35,203 nt of DNA from Prochlorococcus sp. AH-716-I09 (GCA_028409275.1 JAOOML010000004.1:1-35203); one strand, 5' to 3'; shown: positions 1-12,369, counted from the first letter of the stretch. A program made the numbers and translations. The notes: generated by a model not told the origin, from the sequence alone.

Positions 1-267
1 CCGATGAGTTTGGCCAGTAGACCAATCGTTATTCCTAATTCAAGCAAAGTAATTATTAAACCAGTAAAAAAAAGTAAAGGGGAAATTAAATTATGGAGAG
101 ACGGTTCGAAATGTATGACGATTAGGGAAAATTGTTATTGCGAGATCCAAAAAAGTAAATCACCTTGCAAAATAATAAAGTTTAAAAAAAGCACAAACTA
201 TTACAATACTTTAATTAAAAAATTAGATTGGAAAGGTGATTTATCTTTAAAAAATCCAAAAAATTAA
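1..267 (+). CDS. nadK: NAD kinase, C-terminal part (5' end outside the window)
   Basis: In-frame to base 1; '[19 protein letters not shown]' matches the conserved C-terminal NAD kinase region; the ATG at 4 is probably internal. Confidence 0.85.
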   Translation, partial: PMSLASRPIVIPNSSKVIIKPVKKSKGEIKLWRDGSKCMTIRENCYCEIQKSKSPCKIIKFKKSTNYYNTLIKKLDWKGDLSLKNPKN

Positions 268-732
268 ATGGCCTTAGAAATAGAAAGACGATTTCTAATA
301 AAAAATGATAATTGGAAAAAATTTGTGACAAAAAAATTTTTTATTGAACAAGGATATCTATCAAAAAGTTTAGATGATTGGATTATCAGGATAAGATTTA
401 CAGGAAAAGACTTTAAAATTGCACTCAAAAAACATATAGAAAGCTTTACTAACTTTGAATTTGAATATTCCATTCCACAAAAAGATGGTGAAATAATAAT
501 GTCAAATCTCTCCAATACAATAAAAAAAGAAAGATTCTTTTTAGAGATTGAAAAAAAATCTTGGATCATAGACTGCTTTAAAGAAGATAATTATCCACTT
601 GAAATTGCCGAAATTGAACTTTCAAATGAAGAGGAAGATTTAAGTCTTCCATCTTTCATATCTAAAGAAATTACTGGGCTTAAGCATTACTCCAATTTCA
701 GCCTGGCTAACAAACCTTTTTCAAATTGGTAG
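268..732 (+). CDS. CYTH-domain / triphosphate tunnel metalloenzyme family protein
   Basis: N-terminal 'MALEIERRFLIKND' and 'QGYLS...IRIRF' typical of small bacterial CYTH proteins; starts immediately after the nadK stop. Confidence 0.85.
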   Translation: MALEIERRFLIKNDNWKKFVTKKFFIEQGYLSKSLDDWIIRIRFTGKDFKIALKKHIESFTNFEFEYSIPQKDGEIIMSNLSNTIKKERFFLEIEKKSWIIDCFKEDNYPLEIAEIELSNEEEDLSLPSFISKEITGLKHYSNFSLANKPFSNW

Positions 733-765
733 GTGAACTATTTAATAACTAAAAAATAACTAGTC

Positions 766-800
766 AAAGGAACCACCTTTCCTTTATATTTTCTTTATGT
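766..800 (+). terminator. Possible intrinsic terminator after the CYTH gene
   Basis: Perfect 7-bp inverted repeat AAAGGAA-ccacct-TTCCTTT (766-785) followed by a T-rich tract; AT-rich stem, so moderate support. Confidence 0.4.
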
Positions 801-822
801 TCTTATAAAGTATATTTTTAAA

Positions 823-1008
823 ATGTATGGTCTTTATGACAAGGAAGGAATATTAAGATTTGTTGATTCAGACAAAGATGCTTGCATCGCATATGCAGAG
901 CTTTTCGAGCTAGGTTCTACAAATTATTGTTTATTGGATTTAGCTAGTGATACAAATAAAGTATCAGGTACTAATCTTGATCGGAGTCTGGGAGAGAGCA
1001 ACAATTAA
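823..1008 (+). CDS. Small conserved-looking hypothetical protein (61 aa)
   Basis: ATG ORF with plausible composition (MYGLYDKEGILRFVDSDKDACIAYAELFEL); 3' end overlaps the convergent LuxR-type gene. Confidence 0.55.
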   Translation: MYGLYDKEGILRFVDSDKDACIAYAELFELGSTNYCLLDLASDTNKVSGTNLDRSLGESNN

Positions 1009-1249
1009 ATCCATCTCTACAAATCTTGCCATTATCCATTGCCCAATTCAAAAGTGCTACTCTATTTTTTGAACCTGTTTTAGTAAACATATTACTTACA
1101 TGATTATCAACAGTTCTTTTACTAATAGTAAGTTTCACTGCAATTTCTTGATTTGTAAGCCCATCGGCTACTAGATCAATGATTTCCATCTCTCTTGTTG
1201 AGAGACCCATCATATCAATGTTGTTTACTTCTTCTTCAACCATTTGCAT
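971..1249 (-). CDS. pedR: Small LuxR-type HTH regulator without receiver domain (PedR-like)
   Basis: LSTREMEIIDLVADGLTNQEIAVKLTISKRTVDNHVSNMFTKTGSKNR is a LuxR/GerE HTH; 92 aa with C-terminal Cys-containing tail 'ICRDGFNCCSLP', as in the cyanobacterial PedR family. Confidence 0.8.
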   Translation of the reverse strand: MQMVEEEVNNIDMMGLSTREMEIIDLVADGLTNQEIAVKLTISKRTVDNHVSNMFTKTGSKNRVALLNWAMDNGKICRDGFNCCSLPDSDQD

Positions 1250-1326
1250 TTAAACAGTTCCTTTTTTATATTAATTAAGTTTAGCAATCCCACTAACTCT
1301 TGTAACCAAGCAGGAAACAAAAGCAA

Positions 1327-2217
1327 TTGAAATCAAAACTTCAGCAGACTTTAGAAAAAAAATCCAAGGTAATAACAGCAGAGTTAATGCCGCCTCGAGG
1401 TGGAAACCCCGTAAGATCTCTTAAGATAGCACAACTTTTGAAAGATAAGGTACACGCTGTTAACATTACTGATGGAAGCAGGGCTGTAATGAGAATGTGC
1501 AGCCTAGCAATGTCTAAACTATTACTAGAAAATGGGATAGAGCCAGTAATGCAAATCTCGTGTAGAGATCGTAATAAAATTGCTTTACAATCAGACATTC
1601 TTGGAGCAAATGCTTTGGGTATTAAAAACATCTTATGCCTTACCGGTGATTCAGTAAAAGCCGGGGATCAACAAAATGCAAAAGCAGTTCATGAGTTTGA
1701 ATCAGTTAGATTGCTTCAACAAATTCAAGACTTCAATAAAGGAATTGATCCAACTTTTGGAGAACTTTCCGATGAAAAAACATTTATATTTTCAGGAGCT
1801 GCTGCAGATCCAAGTTGCAAAAATCACAAAAGTTTAAAAAATAGAATAAAAAAGAAAAAAGAAGCTGGAGCTAGATTCTTACAAACTCAAATGGTTATGG
1901 AGAAACAAAATTTGATAGAATTTTGCGAAAAAATTAGTGACCCTCTTGAAATTCCTGTTATTGCAGGTGTATTTTTATTAAAGTCTTACAAAAATGCTCT
2001 TTTTATAAATAAATACGTCCCAGGAGCAAACGTCCCTGAAAAAATTTTAAATCGTCTCAAAGATGCCAAAAACCCTTTACAAGAAGGAATACAAATTGCA
2101 GCTGAACAAGCTCAAGATTTTATTAATATTGCAAGTGGTATTCATCTAATGGCAGTTAAGGCAGAACATTTAATTCCTGAGATTCTTAAAAAAGCTAATA
2201 TTAATCTGGAATATTAA
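1327..2217 (+). CDS. metF: Methylenetetrahydrofolate reductase
   Basis: TTG-start ORF; 'VITAELMPPRGGNP', 'NITDGSRAVMRM', 'NILCLTGDS' motifs of MetF-like proteins. Confidence 0.85.
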   Translation: MKSKLQQTLEKKSKVITAELMPPRGGNPVRSLKIAQLLKDKVHAVNITDGSRAVMRMCSLAMSKLLLENGIEPVMQISCRDRNKIALQSDILGANALGIKNILCLTGDSVKAGDQQNAKAVHEFESVRLLQQIQDFNKGIDPTFGELSDEKTFIFSGAAADPSCKNHKSLKNRIKKKKEAGARFLQTQMVMEKQNLIEFCEKISDPLEIPVIAGVFLLKSYKNALFINKYVPGANVPEKILNRLKDAKNPLQEGIQIAAEQAQDFINIASGIHLMAVKAEHLIPEILKKANINLEY

Positions 2218-3379
2218 TTAAATCAGTACCTAATAACTCTGCCATTGCCTTTTGTTGAGGAGATGGCTCAGTCATATCAGATCTTCTAGAATCTGTTATC
2301 AACCAATCCAAAGACGCATCATGCAAATCGAAGTGATCTCCATTTTTGCCAACGCAGTAACGGCCAAATACTAATTTATCTACTAGTTGAACACCCTTAC
2401 CGATTTTGGAATAATCAAAAATAATTGAATTATCAATTGTTGCACCCTCGCAAATACAACAACTTGGGCCAATCATTGCAGGACCAATAATTGTAGCACC
2501 ATCCTCTATTCTGGTCATTCCACCTATATATACAGGCCCAGTAATATCAACTTTGTCCCAATCCGCAGCAACATTTAATCCTGTAAAAACTCCAGGTTTA
2601 ATTTCTTTACCAGGTATATCAACTTGTCTTACCTTACCAAGTAAGACATTACGAATAGCGCTCCAATAATCAGGAACTTTCCCAATATCTACCCATTCGA
2701 AATCCATTGGAAGGGCAAAAAATGGCAAATCCATATCAACAAGTTTAGGGAAGAGATCAGCACCAATATCAAACTTTTCGCCTGATGGTATGTAATTAAA
2801 AATTTCAGGTTCAAAAAGGTAAATACCTGTATTTATTGAGTCACCTAGAGCTTTATCTACAGATGGCTTTTCTTGAAACGCCTTTATTCGACCATTGTTA
2901 TCTGAAACTACCACGCCATAACTTGATACTTGATCTCTTGTTACTTTTTTAGTTATTAAACTGGCAATTGCTCCCTTTTCTTTATGTTTTTTAACTGCTT
3001 CAGTCAAATCTAAATCAACTAAAGCATCTCCACATAAGACAACAAAAGTTTCATCAAAGAATTTTTGGAAATCTTGAATTTTTTTTAATCCTCCTGCAGA
3101 ACCTAAAGCATCCCCGATTAATTCTCCATCTTCAATTCTACCTTCAAAACTATATGCAATCTCTACACCAAATCTTTGGCCATCTCTAAAATAATTTTCA
3201 ATTTCTTCAGCAAGATGAGATACATTAACCATTATTTCTTTAAAGCCATGCTCTTTTAGGAGTTCTAAAAGAAACTCCATTACAGGTTTTTGTAAAATAG
3301 GTATCATGGGTTTTGGAATAATATGAGTTATTGGCTGAACGCGTGTACCTTTTCCTGCTGCAAGTATCATTGCCTTCAT
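2201..3379 (-). CDS. Sugar-phosphate nucleotidyltransferase (mannose-1-phosphate guanylyltransferase-like) with C-terminal hexapeptide region
   Basis: 'MKAMILAAGKGTRVQPITHIIPKPMIPI' nucleotidyltransferase signature plus left-handed beta-helix-like C-terminal repeats. Confidence 0.88.
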   Translation of the reverse strand: MKAMILAAGKGTRVQPITHIIPKPMIPILQKPVMEFLLELLKEHGFKEIMVNVSHLAEEIENYFRDGQRFGVEIAYSFEGRIEDGELIGDALGSAGGLKKIQDFQKFFDETFVVLCGDALVDLDLTEAVKKHKEKGAIASLITKKVTRDQVSSYGVVVSDNNGRIKAFQEKPSVDKALGDSINTGIYLFEPEIFNYIPSGEKFDIGADLFPKLVDMDLPFFALPMDFEWVDIGKVPDYWSAIRNVLLGKVRQVDIPGKEIKPGVFTGLNVAADWDKVDITGPVYIGGMTRIEDGATIIGPAMIGPSCCICEGATIDNSIIFDYSKIGKGVQLVDKLVFGRYCVGKNGDHFDLHDASLDWLITDSRRSDMTEPSPQQKAMAELLGTDLINIPD

Positions 3380-3427
3380 GAATTCAAAACCTCTTTTTAA
3401 AGATTATACGTTATTACAATTAAGCTG

Positions 3428-4249
3428 CTATGCAGCAGAATGAGGGGTATTGGTTACTTCAAGATTCTCTATAGGCAATTGAGCTAAACCTCCATCAGGG
3501 ATTATTCTTTTAATTTGAATTGGGCCATATAAAGAATTAATTTGTTTAATTTCAATTTTGTTTTCAGATGATAAAAATAACAAAGCCCAAAAAACCCCAA
3601 GACGATCCTTATCTAAATCATTTTTTACAACTGTTTGCCATGTCTTAACTAAATATTCAAAATCTGTCCATTGTAATGCTTTTTCCCAACCATTAATAAA
3701 TTTTCCTAATTCCTTAGTTGTTTCTGGTAGTTTCTCACGATGTGCCAAAGATTTTACATGAGAAATTAAAGCCTTATCAGAATATTTTTTATTTCTTTTT
3801 CTCTTCATGAGCAGAAGATCTTGGGTTTCTATAACTTCAGCAATAGACTCTAATTGATTTACCAGTTCTCCCAATGTTGTTGTACGTTTAAGAATAGGTT
3901 GTGCTATTGATCTTCTACGTAAATATTTTTCAGGATATTTTGGAATATCAAATTCTTGAGAAATCCAATCTTGATCATCAACATCAAAATCATCTTCTAA
4001 ATCTGAAGAATCTATTTTAAAAACATCAGATTCCAAAACTTGAGCCTTTAAATTAACAAGTACTGAAGCTGCAAACAATGCTTCGCTTGTTTCAGATAAA
4101 TCCTTATGATATGAACTTTCATTACTTGAATTTTTTTTAACAGTATATGAATATTGCTCTAAAAAGCTATCAATTACACTAATTACATCAATATCCCAGG
4201 GATCAAGATCGCCTTTTCCAGCTGCATCTTGAAGAAACTTAATCAACAA
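3428..4249 (-). CDS. scpA: Segregation and condensation protein A
   Basis: 'LLIKFLQDAAGKGDLDPWDIDVISVIDSFL' and 'FAASVLVNLKAQVLES' ScpA motifs; TTG start in the ORF track, true start may be further upstream. Confidence 0.85.
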   Translation of the reverse strand: MLIKFLQDAAGKGDLDPWDIDVISVIDSFLEQYSYTVKKNSSNESSYHKDLSETSEALFAASVLVNLKAQVLESDVFKIDSSDLEDDFDVDDQDWISQEFDIPKYPEKYLRRRSIAQPILKRTTTLGELVNQLESIAEVIETQDLLLMKRKRNKKYSDKALISHVKSLAHREKLPETTKELGKFINGWEKALQWTDFEYLVKTWQTVVKNDLDKDRLGVFWALLFLSSENKIEIKQINSLYGPIQIKRIIPDGGLAQLPIENLEVTNTPHSAA

Positions 4250-4369
4250 TCTAGGTCCTAATTGTTGCCTATCAATAGGGTTGAAATGAGATATTTTGGA
4301 ATAATTATATCTACTAATAAGATATCTTCTTATTTATTTATTGCCAGAAATTAGTTTATAAACTAAAAA

Positions 4370-6010
4370 CTATATTGTTGGTGCTTTCAAGATCACATTT
4401 TTTTTAATTCCTGAAAAAATATTTGTTTTTACAGCACTTTTAACAGCAGTTAAATCTCTATCGACTAAATTATTAATAGATGCAAGATAAGTTTCAGTAA
4501 CTAATCTTGGATATAAACCTATTCCAATTATCGGCAAAAGTAAACAAGCAATAATATAAACTTCTCTGGGCTCTGCATCAATAAGTTTCCTCTCTTCGGT
4601 TAATTTAGGATTTTCTTTACCAAAGAAAATTTCTCTTAACATTGATAGTAGATAAATAGGAGTAAGAATGACACCTATTGCGGCTAAAGAAGCCATAACC
4701 ACCCTAAAAGGTAGTGTATAAACTTCATCAGTGACAAATCCTGTAAATACCATTAATTCAGAAACAAATCCACTCATACCTGGCAAAGCAAGTGAAGCAA
4801 GAGAGCACGCAGTCCATAAAGCAAACATGATTCTCATTTTTTGTCCTACACCACTCATTTCATCAAGCTTAAGAGTCTTTGTTCTGTCATAGGTCGCTCC
4901 AACAAGAAAAAATAAGCTAGCTCCAATTAATCCATGACTAACCATTTGTAGCATTGCTCCGCTTGTTCCAAGGCTACTAAAGCTCCCTATTCCTATAAGA
5001 ACAAAACCCATATGACTTATTGAACTATATGCAATTTTTCTTTTGAGATTTCTTTGAGCAAAAGAAGTTAACGCAGCATAAATTATATTTACTACTCCCA
5101 AAACTATTAATAATGGGGCAAATTGAGCATGAGCAACCGGTAATAATTGAGCATTGAATCTTAAAAGGGCATATCCTCCCATTTTTAATAGAATTCCAGC
5201 CAGAAGCATATGAACTGGAGCTGTAGCCTCTCCATGAGCATCGGGAAGCCAAGTATGAAGAGGTACTATTGGGAGTTTTACTCCAAATGCAATCAAGAGC
5301 CCCACGTAACATAATATTTGGAATTTTTGACTAAAATCTTGAGCTGCTAAGTGAGAAAACTCAAAGTTAGGAATTTCCATACCATAGAAACCCATTGCCA
5401 ATGCTGCTAGAAGGATAAATATAGAACTGCCAGCAGTATAAATAATGAATTTTGTAGCTGCATATTGTCTGTTTTTGCCACCCCATATAGCCAATAATAA
5501 ATATACAGGAATCAACTCAAGTTCCCAAGTCAGAAAGAATAAAAGCATATCTTGAACTGCAAATACAGCGATTTGCCCACCATCCATCACCAATATCAAA
5601 AAGAAAAATAACTTTGGTTTAAACTTAACCGGCCATGCAGCTAAAACTGCTAAAGCAGTTATAAAACTAGTTAATAATATTAAGGGCATCGAAATACCAT
5701 CAGCCCCAACAGACCAAGTAAGACCTAAATTTGGAAGCCAACTAATATTTTCTTTAAGTTGAACATTTTCATTATTAATATCAAAGCCATTTATGTATGA
5801 ACCTACAGTTATTAAAAAAGTTATTAATGCAATAGACAATGCAAACCATCTAACCTCTTTCCCATTTCCTTTATCTGGGAAAAAAGGTATCACAAATGCA
5901 CTACCAATTGGGAACAAAATTGAAGCAGATAACCAAGGAAAATCAGACAATCCAGCTCCCAAAGTTCCTAAGATTTGTGTCGCAAAATGTGTTAAAAAAT
6001 AAGTACTCAA
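4370..6010 (-). CDS. ndhD: NADH dehydrogenase-like complex (NDH-1) subunit 4
   Basis: 546-aa multi-TM protein; '[35 protein letters not shown]' NuoM/NdhD signature. Confidence 0.95.
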   Translation of the reverse strand: MSTYFLTHFATQILGTLGAGLSDFPWLSASILFPIGSAFVIPFFPDKGNGKEVRWFALSIALITFLITVGSYINGFDINNENVQLKENISWLPNLGLTWSVGADGISMPLILLTSFITALAVLAAWPVKFKPKLFFFLILVMDGGQIAVFAVQDMLLFFLTWELELIPVYLLLAIWGGKNRQYAATKFIIYTAGSSIFILLAALAMGFYGMEIPNFEFSHLAAQDFSQKFQILCYVGLLIAFGVKLPIVPLHTWLPDAHGEATAPVHMLLAGILLKMGGYALLRFNAQLLPVAHAQFAPLLIVLGVVNIIYAALTSFAQRNLKRKIAYSSISHMGFVLIGIGSFSSLGTSGAMLQMVSHGLIGASLFFLVGATYDRTKTLKLDEMSGVGQKMRIMFALWTACSLASLALPGMSGFVSELMVFTGFVTDEVYTLPFRVVMASLAAIGVILTPIYLLSMLREIFFGKENPKLTEERKLIDAEPREVYIIACLLLPIIGIGLYPRLVTETYLASINNLVDRDLTAVKSAVKTNIFSGIKKNVILKAPTI

Positions 6011-6095
6011 TTTAATAAGAAATTTATCTTAAATAAAGTCTAGAAATTATCTGTATTTTTTCACCCCAATGGACAGTGAAGACACACAATTGTAA

Positions 6096-8117
6096 TTAAG
6101 TTACTTGAGGGGATTGAAAACCAAATATTGCAACTAATAGAATTACTCCTCCAAAAACAATAAGCGCATAAAATTGAGCTCTACCCGTCTCAAAATATTT
6201 TAAACCTTCTCCGCTACCTAAAGTGACAAGTCCAGTAAGATTAACTACCCCATCAACAACCTTTGAATCAACTTCTAAAACTTCTTTAGCAAGTTTTCTA
6301 CTACCCTTAACAAAAAGTTTTTCATTTATATCATCTAGATACCATTTGTTTGATAAGAATTGATTCATAACGGGAAACTTTTCGGCAAATAAAACTGACA
6401 AATTAATTTTTTTCACAAAATATGCCTGATAAGCAACAATAATTCCAACTGATGCAATAACAACTGAGGCTATGGCTAGAGGCAGAAATTCTTTTAATTC
6501 GAAAGCTTTCGCAGCAATCTCAGCTTCTTCAGGATCTAGTAAATTCGCAATTTTACTATCCCATGGAAGTCCCATAAAACCTATGATTACAGAAGGGAAA
6601 GCTAGAAATACTAATGGAAATGTCATTGACCAAGGTGACTCATGAATAGAGCCATGTTCTTTATGCTCTTCTTCATTTTCATCATCTAAATTAATTTTGG
6701 AAGCGACTAAAAGCTCTTTTTGTAATTCTTTGTTCTCCCCTCTAAAATCTCCCTCAAATGTCAAGAAATAAAGCCTAAACATATAAAAAGCAGTCATTCC
6801 AGCTGTTAAAAGTCCTACAAACCAGAAAGCTGGGAATGATATAAATGCATTTCCGAGTATTTCGTCTTTACTCCAAAAACCTGCCAATGGAGGAATACCA
6901 CTAATTGCTACACAACCTATTAAAAATGTTGTTGATGTGAATGGCATTTTTTTCCTTAAACCGCCCATCAATCTCATATCTTGGGCCAATACAGGCTGAT
7001 GACCTACTACTTCCTCCATTGCATGAATTACAGAACCAGATCCCAAAAATAACATTGCTTTAAAGCAAGCATGAGTAACTAAATGGAAAATTCCTGCTAT
7101 AGGAGCACCACAACCCATCGCAAGCATCATATAACCAAGCTGAGAAACAGTGCTATATGCTAACCCCTTTTTTAAATCCATTTGAGTCAAAGCTATAGAA
7201 GCTCCTAAAAAACAAGTAATGGTACCAACTAGAGCAATAATGAACTGGATGGATGGAAATATTGAATATAGCGGTTGTAACCTAGCCACTAGAAATATTC
7301 CTGCGGCAACCATTGTAGCTGCATGAATCAGCGCAGAAATCGGTGTCGGACCCTCCATAGCATCAGGCAACCATACATGAAGAGGAAACTGCGCAGATTT
7401 TGCCATTGGCCCTAAAAAAACTAAAAAACAAAGAAGTAAAGCAGCCCAAATTGGTATTGAATTATCAGATATTGATTGAGAAATTCCAGAAGCTATTTCA
7501 TTAAAATCAAAACTATTAGTTGCCCAAAATAGACCAAGAATGCCAAGTAATAATCCAAAGTCTCCTACTCTATTAACAACGAATGCTTTCTGTGCAGCAT
7601 GGGCAGCACCATCTCTGTCATACCAAAAACCAACTAATAGGTAAGAGCACATTCCAACTAATTCCCAAAAAACGTAAATTTCTAATAAATTTGGACTGAC
7701 TATTAATCCCATCATTGAACTACTAAATAATGCTAAATATGTAAAAAATCTGACATAACCTTTATCATGGGCCATATAACCGTGAGAGTAGATCATGACC
7801 AGCAAAGTTATAGTGGTTACAAGAGCAAGCATTACGCTACCCAAAGGATCAAGAACAAAGCCCATTGGGATTATAAAATCGCCAGCATTGGCCCATACAA
7901 ATAATTTTTCTACTGGTTGATAACCATTAATTTGTTCAATCAAAGCTTTATAACTTATTACCGCTGATATACCAACGAATGAAATCAGACCTACAGAAAC
8001 AATTTCTCTGGAATTATTAATTTTCGTGTTAATACTTATTAGTCCTAGACCAGAAAGCACTGCTCCAATAAGTGGGAAAACAGGAATTAACCAGGCAATT
8101 TCTGAAGCTTGAGGCAT
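6096..8117 (-). CDS. ndhF: NDH-1 subunit 5
   Basis: 673-aa multi-TM; 'FPLHVWLPDAMEGPTPISALIHAATMVAAGIFLVARL' NuoL/NdhF signature; upstream of ndhD on the same strand. Confidence 0.95.
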   Translation of the reverse strand: MPQASEIAWLIPVFPLIGAVLSGLGLISINTKINNSREIVSVGLISFVGISAVISYKALIEQINGYQPVEKLFVWANAGDFIIPMGFVLDPLGSVMLALVTTITLLVMIYSHGYMAHDKGYVRFFTYLALFSSSMMGLIVSPNLLEIYVFWELVGMCSYLLVGFWYDRDGAAHAAQKAFVVNRVGDFGLLLGILGLFWATNSFDFNEIASGISQSISDNSIPIWAALLLCFLVFLGPMAKSAQFPLHVWLPDAMEGPTPISALIHAATMVAAGIFLVARLQPLYSIFPSIQFIIALVGTITCFLGASIALTQMDLKKGLAYSTVSQLGYMMLAMGCGAPIAGIFHLVTHACFKAMLFLGSGSVIHAMEEVVGHQPVLAQDMRLMGGLRKKMPFTSTTFLIGCVAISGIPPLAGFWSKDEILGNAFISFPAFWFVGLLTAGMTAFYMFRLYFLTFEGDFRGENKELQKELLVASKINLDDENEEEHKEHGSIHESPWSMTFPLVFLAFPSVIIGFMGLPWDSKIANLLDPEEAEIAAKAFELKEFLPLAIASVVIASVGIIVAYQAYFVKKINLSVLFAEKFPVMNQFLSNKWYLDDINEKLFVKGSRKLAKEVLEVDSKVVDGVVNLTGLVTLGSGEGLKYFETGRAQFYALIVFGGVILLVAIFGFQSPQVT

Positions 8118-8150
8118 TTTTTAAAGAACTTGTATTTTGATTTTAAACTG

Positions 8151-8879
8151 TCAATTGAAAAATTCCGACAAAAATGATGAATTAAATGTTTTAACAGCAA
8201 TATTTATATATTGATGAGACCACCAAAGTAAACCTATGGCAATCAATATACCAAGTTGAGATAGCCTAAAAAATTCTTTAATTTTTAATTCTTGCCTTCC
8301 TTCAAATATTGCTTTAAAAGGGATTATAGAAGTATTTTTTTTAAACTTCTCAAATTCTTCTCCAAATCTACTAGATAATCTCTTATCCCCATGCCAGATA
8401 GCAAAAAGATGATGCAAAATTAACCCAACAGAAGTTATTAATGTGAATGATGTACCAATCCATAAAGTATGCGCAAAACACCAAATAATCTGACCAAATG
8501 CTTGGGGATGTCTCGTAATTCTCATTATCCCAGTTCCGTAAATTCTCACTTTAGGTTTTGAAACCGAGGGAATTTCAAGCAAATTGTAGGTAGCGGGATA
8601 TAAAAATAAAAAACTTATTGCAGTTAAAAACCAAACCATAATAAAAACGAAATTATTGCCTTGAAAATTCCATAATCGTATTCCGTCATATCTATGAGCC
8701 AAAAAATAACTAATTAAGATAAGTGCGGATGGCAAACTTAAAAAAACAAAACATAACCTCCATAATCTTGGTCCCATAATAGATTCCGCTTTGATTCTTA
8801 AAGCAGCTCCACCACTATGAATTACCGCAAAAATCGAAATCAAAAATAAGATTATTAGAGAAGTTTTATGAGTATCCAT
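8151..8879 (-). CDS. NnrU-domain membrane protein, candidate 15-cis-zeta-carotene isomerase (Z-ISO-like)
   Basis: NnrU-like membrane architecture ('IHSGGAALR', 'GIMRITRHPQAFGQIIWCFAHTLWIG', 'HHLFAIWHGDKRL'). Confidence 0.75.
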   Translation of the reverse strand: MDTHKTSLIILFLISIFAVIHSGGAALRIKAESIMGPRLWRLCFVFLSLPSALILISYFLAHRYDGIRLWNFQGNNFVFIMVWFLTAISFLFLYPATYNLLEIPSVSKPKVRIYGTGIMRITRHPQAFGQIIWCFAHTLWIGTSFTLITSVGLILHHLFAIWHGDKRLSSRFGEEFEKFKKNTSIIPFKAIFEGRQELKIKEFFRLSQLGILIAIGLLWWSHQYINIAVKTFNSSFLSEFFN

Positions 8880-8962
8880 AGATTTAAATTATTCAAATAA
8901 TTTTTGTTCTTAACAATAATGCTTCTAAGCATTAGAATTATAAGTAATTGTAGGCATAATTA

Positions 8963-9913
8963 ATGCCAGAATTACCATTTACTCTCGACCAGTTAAGAAT
9001 ACTAAAAGCTATTGCAGCTCAAGGAAGTTTTAAAAAAGCTGCAGATTTATTATATGTAACCCAACCTGCTGTTAGTTTACAAATTCAAAATCTAGAAAAA
9101 CAACTTGAAATCACAATTTTCGACCGAGGTGGAAGAAAAGCCCTTTTAACTGAAGAAGGAAGACTTCTGCTCGAATATTGTGAGCGAATTTTGAATCAAT
9201 GCGATGAAGCTTGTAAAGCAATTGAAGATTTAAATAGTTTAAAAGGCGGAACTCTTGTTATTGGAGCCAGTCAAACAACGGGTACTTATTTAATGCCAAG
9301 AATGATAGGATTATTCAGACAAAAATATCCTGATGTATCTGTTCAACTTCAAGTGCACAGTACTAGAAGAACAGGCTGGAGTGTTGCAAATGGACAAATT
9401 GACTTAGCCATTATTGGTGGACAATTACCAAGCGATTTAGAAAATTTACTTCAAGTAATTCCATATGCTACAGATGAATTAGCACTAGTTTTACCTTCTA
9501 AACACCATCTTTCTAACAAAAAAGAACTTTTAAAAGAAGACTTATACAAATTAAATTTTGTGACATTAGACTCTCAATCTACAACTAGAAAAGTTGTTGA
9601 TAAACTTCTTAAAGATTCTGGACTTGATATTCAAAGGTTAAAAATTGAGATGGAACTTAATTCTCTTGAAGCAATAAAGAATGCAGTTCAATCAGGTCTA
9701 GGAGCTTCCTTTTTGCCGGTAGTTTCAATTGAAAGAGAACTAGCTGCTGGAACAATCCATAAAGCATTCCTCGCTGACTTAGAGGTTAAAAGAGAACTTA
9801 AATTAATTACTAATCCATCAAGATATACTTCAAGGGCATCAGAAGAATTTAAGAAGAATATTTTGCCACAATTTGCTAGTTTAGAAAGTCCATTAAGGCA
9901 AAATCAAAATTGA
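8963..9913 (+). CDS. rbcR: LysR-family transcriptional regulator, RbcR/NdhR type
   Basis: '[41 protein letters not shown]' LysR HTH plus '[23 protein letters not shown]' substrate domain typical of cyanobacterial RbcR. Confidence 0.85.
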   Translation: MPELPFTLDQLRILKAIAAQGSFKKAADLLYVTQPAVSLQIQNLEKQLEITIFDRGGRKALLTEEGRLLLEYCERILNQCDEACKAIEDLNSLKGGTLVIGASQTTGTYLMPRMIGLFRQKYPDVSVQLQVHSTRRTGWSVANGQIDLAIIGGQLPSDLENLLQVIPYATDELALVLPSKHHLSNKKELLKEDLYKLNFVTLDSQSTTRKVVDKLLKDSGLDIQRLKIEMELNSLEAIKNAVQSGLGASFLPVVSIERELAAGTIHKAFLADLEVKRELKLITNPSRYTSRASEEFKKNILPQFASLESPLRQNQN

Positions 9914-10537
9914 TCAGAACTGAATTGCTTCTTTATTAATACCAACTCCTCCGTCTTCGGCTTGTCCATCACCTTTAATTATAAATTTGTTTTCATTTAC
10001 ATCGGTTTGATAAACGCATTTAACTATAGGTTTATCTCGTATAGATCCAATATAAGCAAAAGTATTCATTCTTTGCTTACATTCTCTTACATCTTCATTG
10101 CTTATTGCTCCTTGTTTTTGCAAAACTGTCCAATTCTCTCTTCTAATTACACAACCTGGCTGAAGAGCTGGTTGCGTCACGAAGCTTGTGGAAGGATTCA
10201 GAGTCGTATACATTTCAACATCGATGACAAAAGCGCTTGCACCCCATTGTCTGCAAAATTCAGGATCTGGAACAGCCATATCTAATTGTTGTTGACTAGC
10301 TATATTTCCCTGGCCGCCATCTGTTGTACTGGTAATCGCGCTTCCTATACCAACGCCTAGTATTAATACTCCCGCAAGAACAGCAACGGTTCCTGTACTG
10401 AAATTAATCTTTTGCTCAGAAGAAGAGGCGGGCAATCTACTGGCTCTTTGTCCATAGAGATCTCCATCTCTTTGATTTGAAGAATAATTTCTATATGAGC
10501 CTCTCTTTGGCCTTCTATTTGATGGTGGTCTATTCAC
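9914..10537 (-). CDS. Membrane-anchored cyanobacterial protein, DUF3172-like
   Basis: GTG-start ORF overlapping the ndhM stop by 4 nt (GTGA); basic disordered N-terminus, one TM segment ('[20 protein letters not shown]'), then a globular domain with four Cys. Family name from memory. Confidence 0.75.
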   Translation of the reverse strand: MNRPPSNRRPKRGSYRNYSSNQRDGDLYGQRASRLPASSSEQKINFSTGTVAVLAGVLILGVGIGSAITSTTDGGQGNIASQQQLDMAVPDPEFCRQWGASAFVIDVEMYTTLNPSTSFVTQPALQPGCVIRRENWTVLQKQGAISNEDVRECKQRMNTFAYIGSIRDKPIVKCVYQTDVNENKFIIKGDGQAEDGGVGINKEAIQF

Positions 10538-10881
10538 AATACTTCATTTGTCTTTGGTAAACCCATTGAATAGTTCATTACTCTACAATCAGGGTTATAG
10601 CTTAATTCTCCATTTTGTAGCAATAATTTAATTAAACCTTCGATTTCTGAACCTATTTTCCGAAGTTCATAATCATCTAAATTCCTTCCTGCTCTCTCTT
10701 TTATTAATACATTAAATTTTTCATTGATTTTATTTAGAGAATCTTCGTTCCAAATAAATTCGTTATCGGGATCTAAATCAAGAGTCAGTTTATTGGGATG
10801 AAACTTTAATATTTCATCAACTACTTCAGCAGTAAAAATCCTTACATGTCGAGTGGTTGACTTTAAAAGCATTTTTTCCAT
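10534..10881 (-). CDS. ndhM: NDH-1 subunit M
   Basis: '[38 protein letters not shown]' and '[14 protein letters not shown]' match NdhM. Confidence 0.9.
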   Translation of the reverse strand: MEKMLLKSTTRHVRIFTAEVVDEILKFHPNKLTLDLDPDNEFIWNEDSLNKINEKFNVLIKERAGRNLDDYELRKIGSEIEGLIKLLLQNGELSYNPDCRVMNYSMGLPKTNEVL

Positions 10882-10929
10882 AATTTTGCTAAATAACCAA
10901 CGAAAAAAACTATTATGTTCTAACTTTAA

Positions 10930-12369
<1,440 letters not shown>

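Noticed and set aside
264-569. Antisense 101-aa ORF opposite the CYTH gene
   Set aside because: Shadow ORF of a recognised gene; low-complexity Phe/Ile/Ser composition, no family resemblance.
5025-5312. 95-aa minus ORF inside ndhD in a different frame
   Set aside because: ndhD is unambiguous; this is an overlapping frame without recognisable features.
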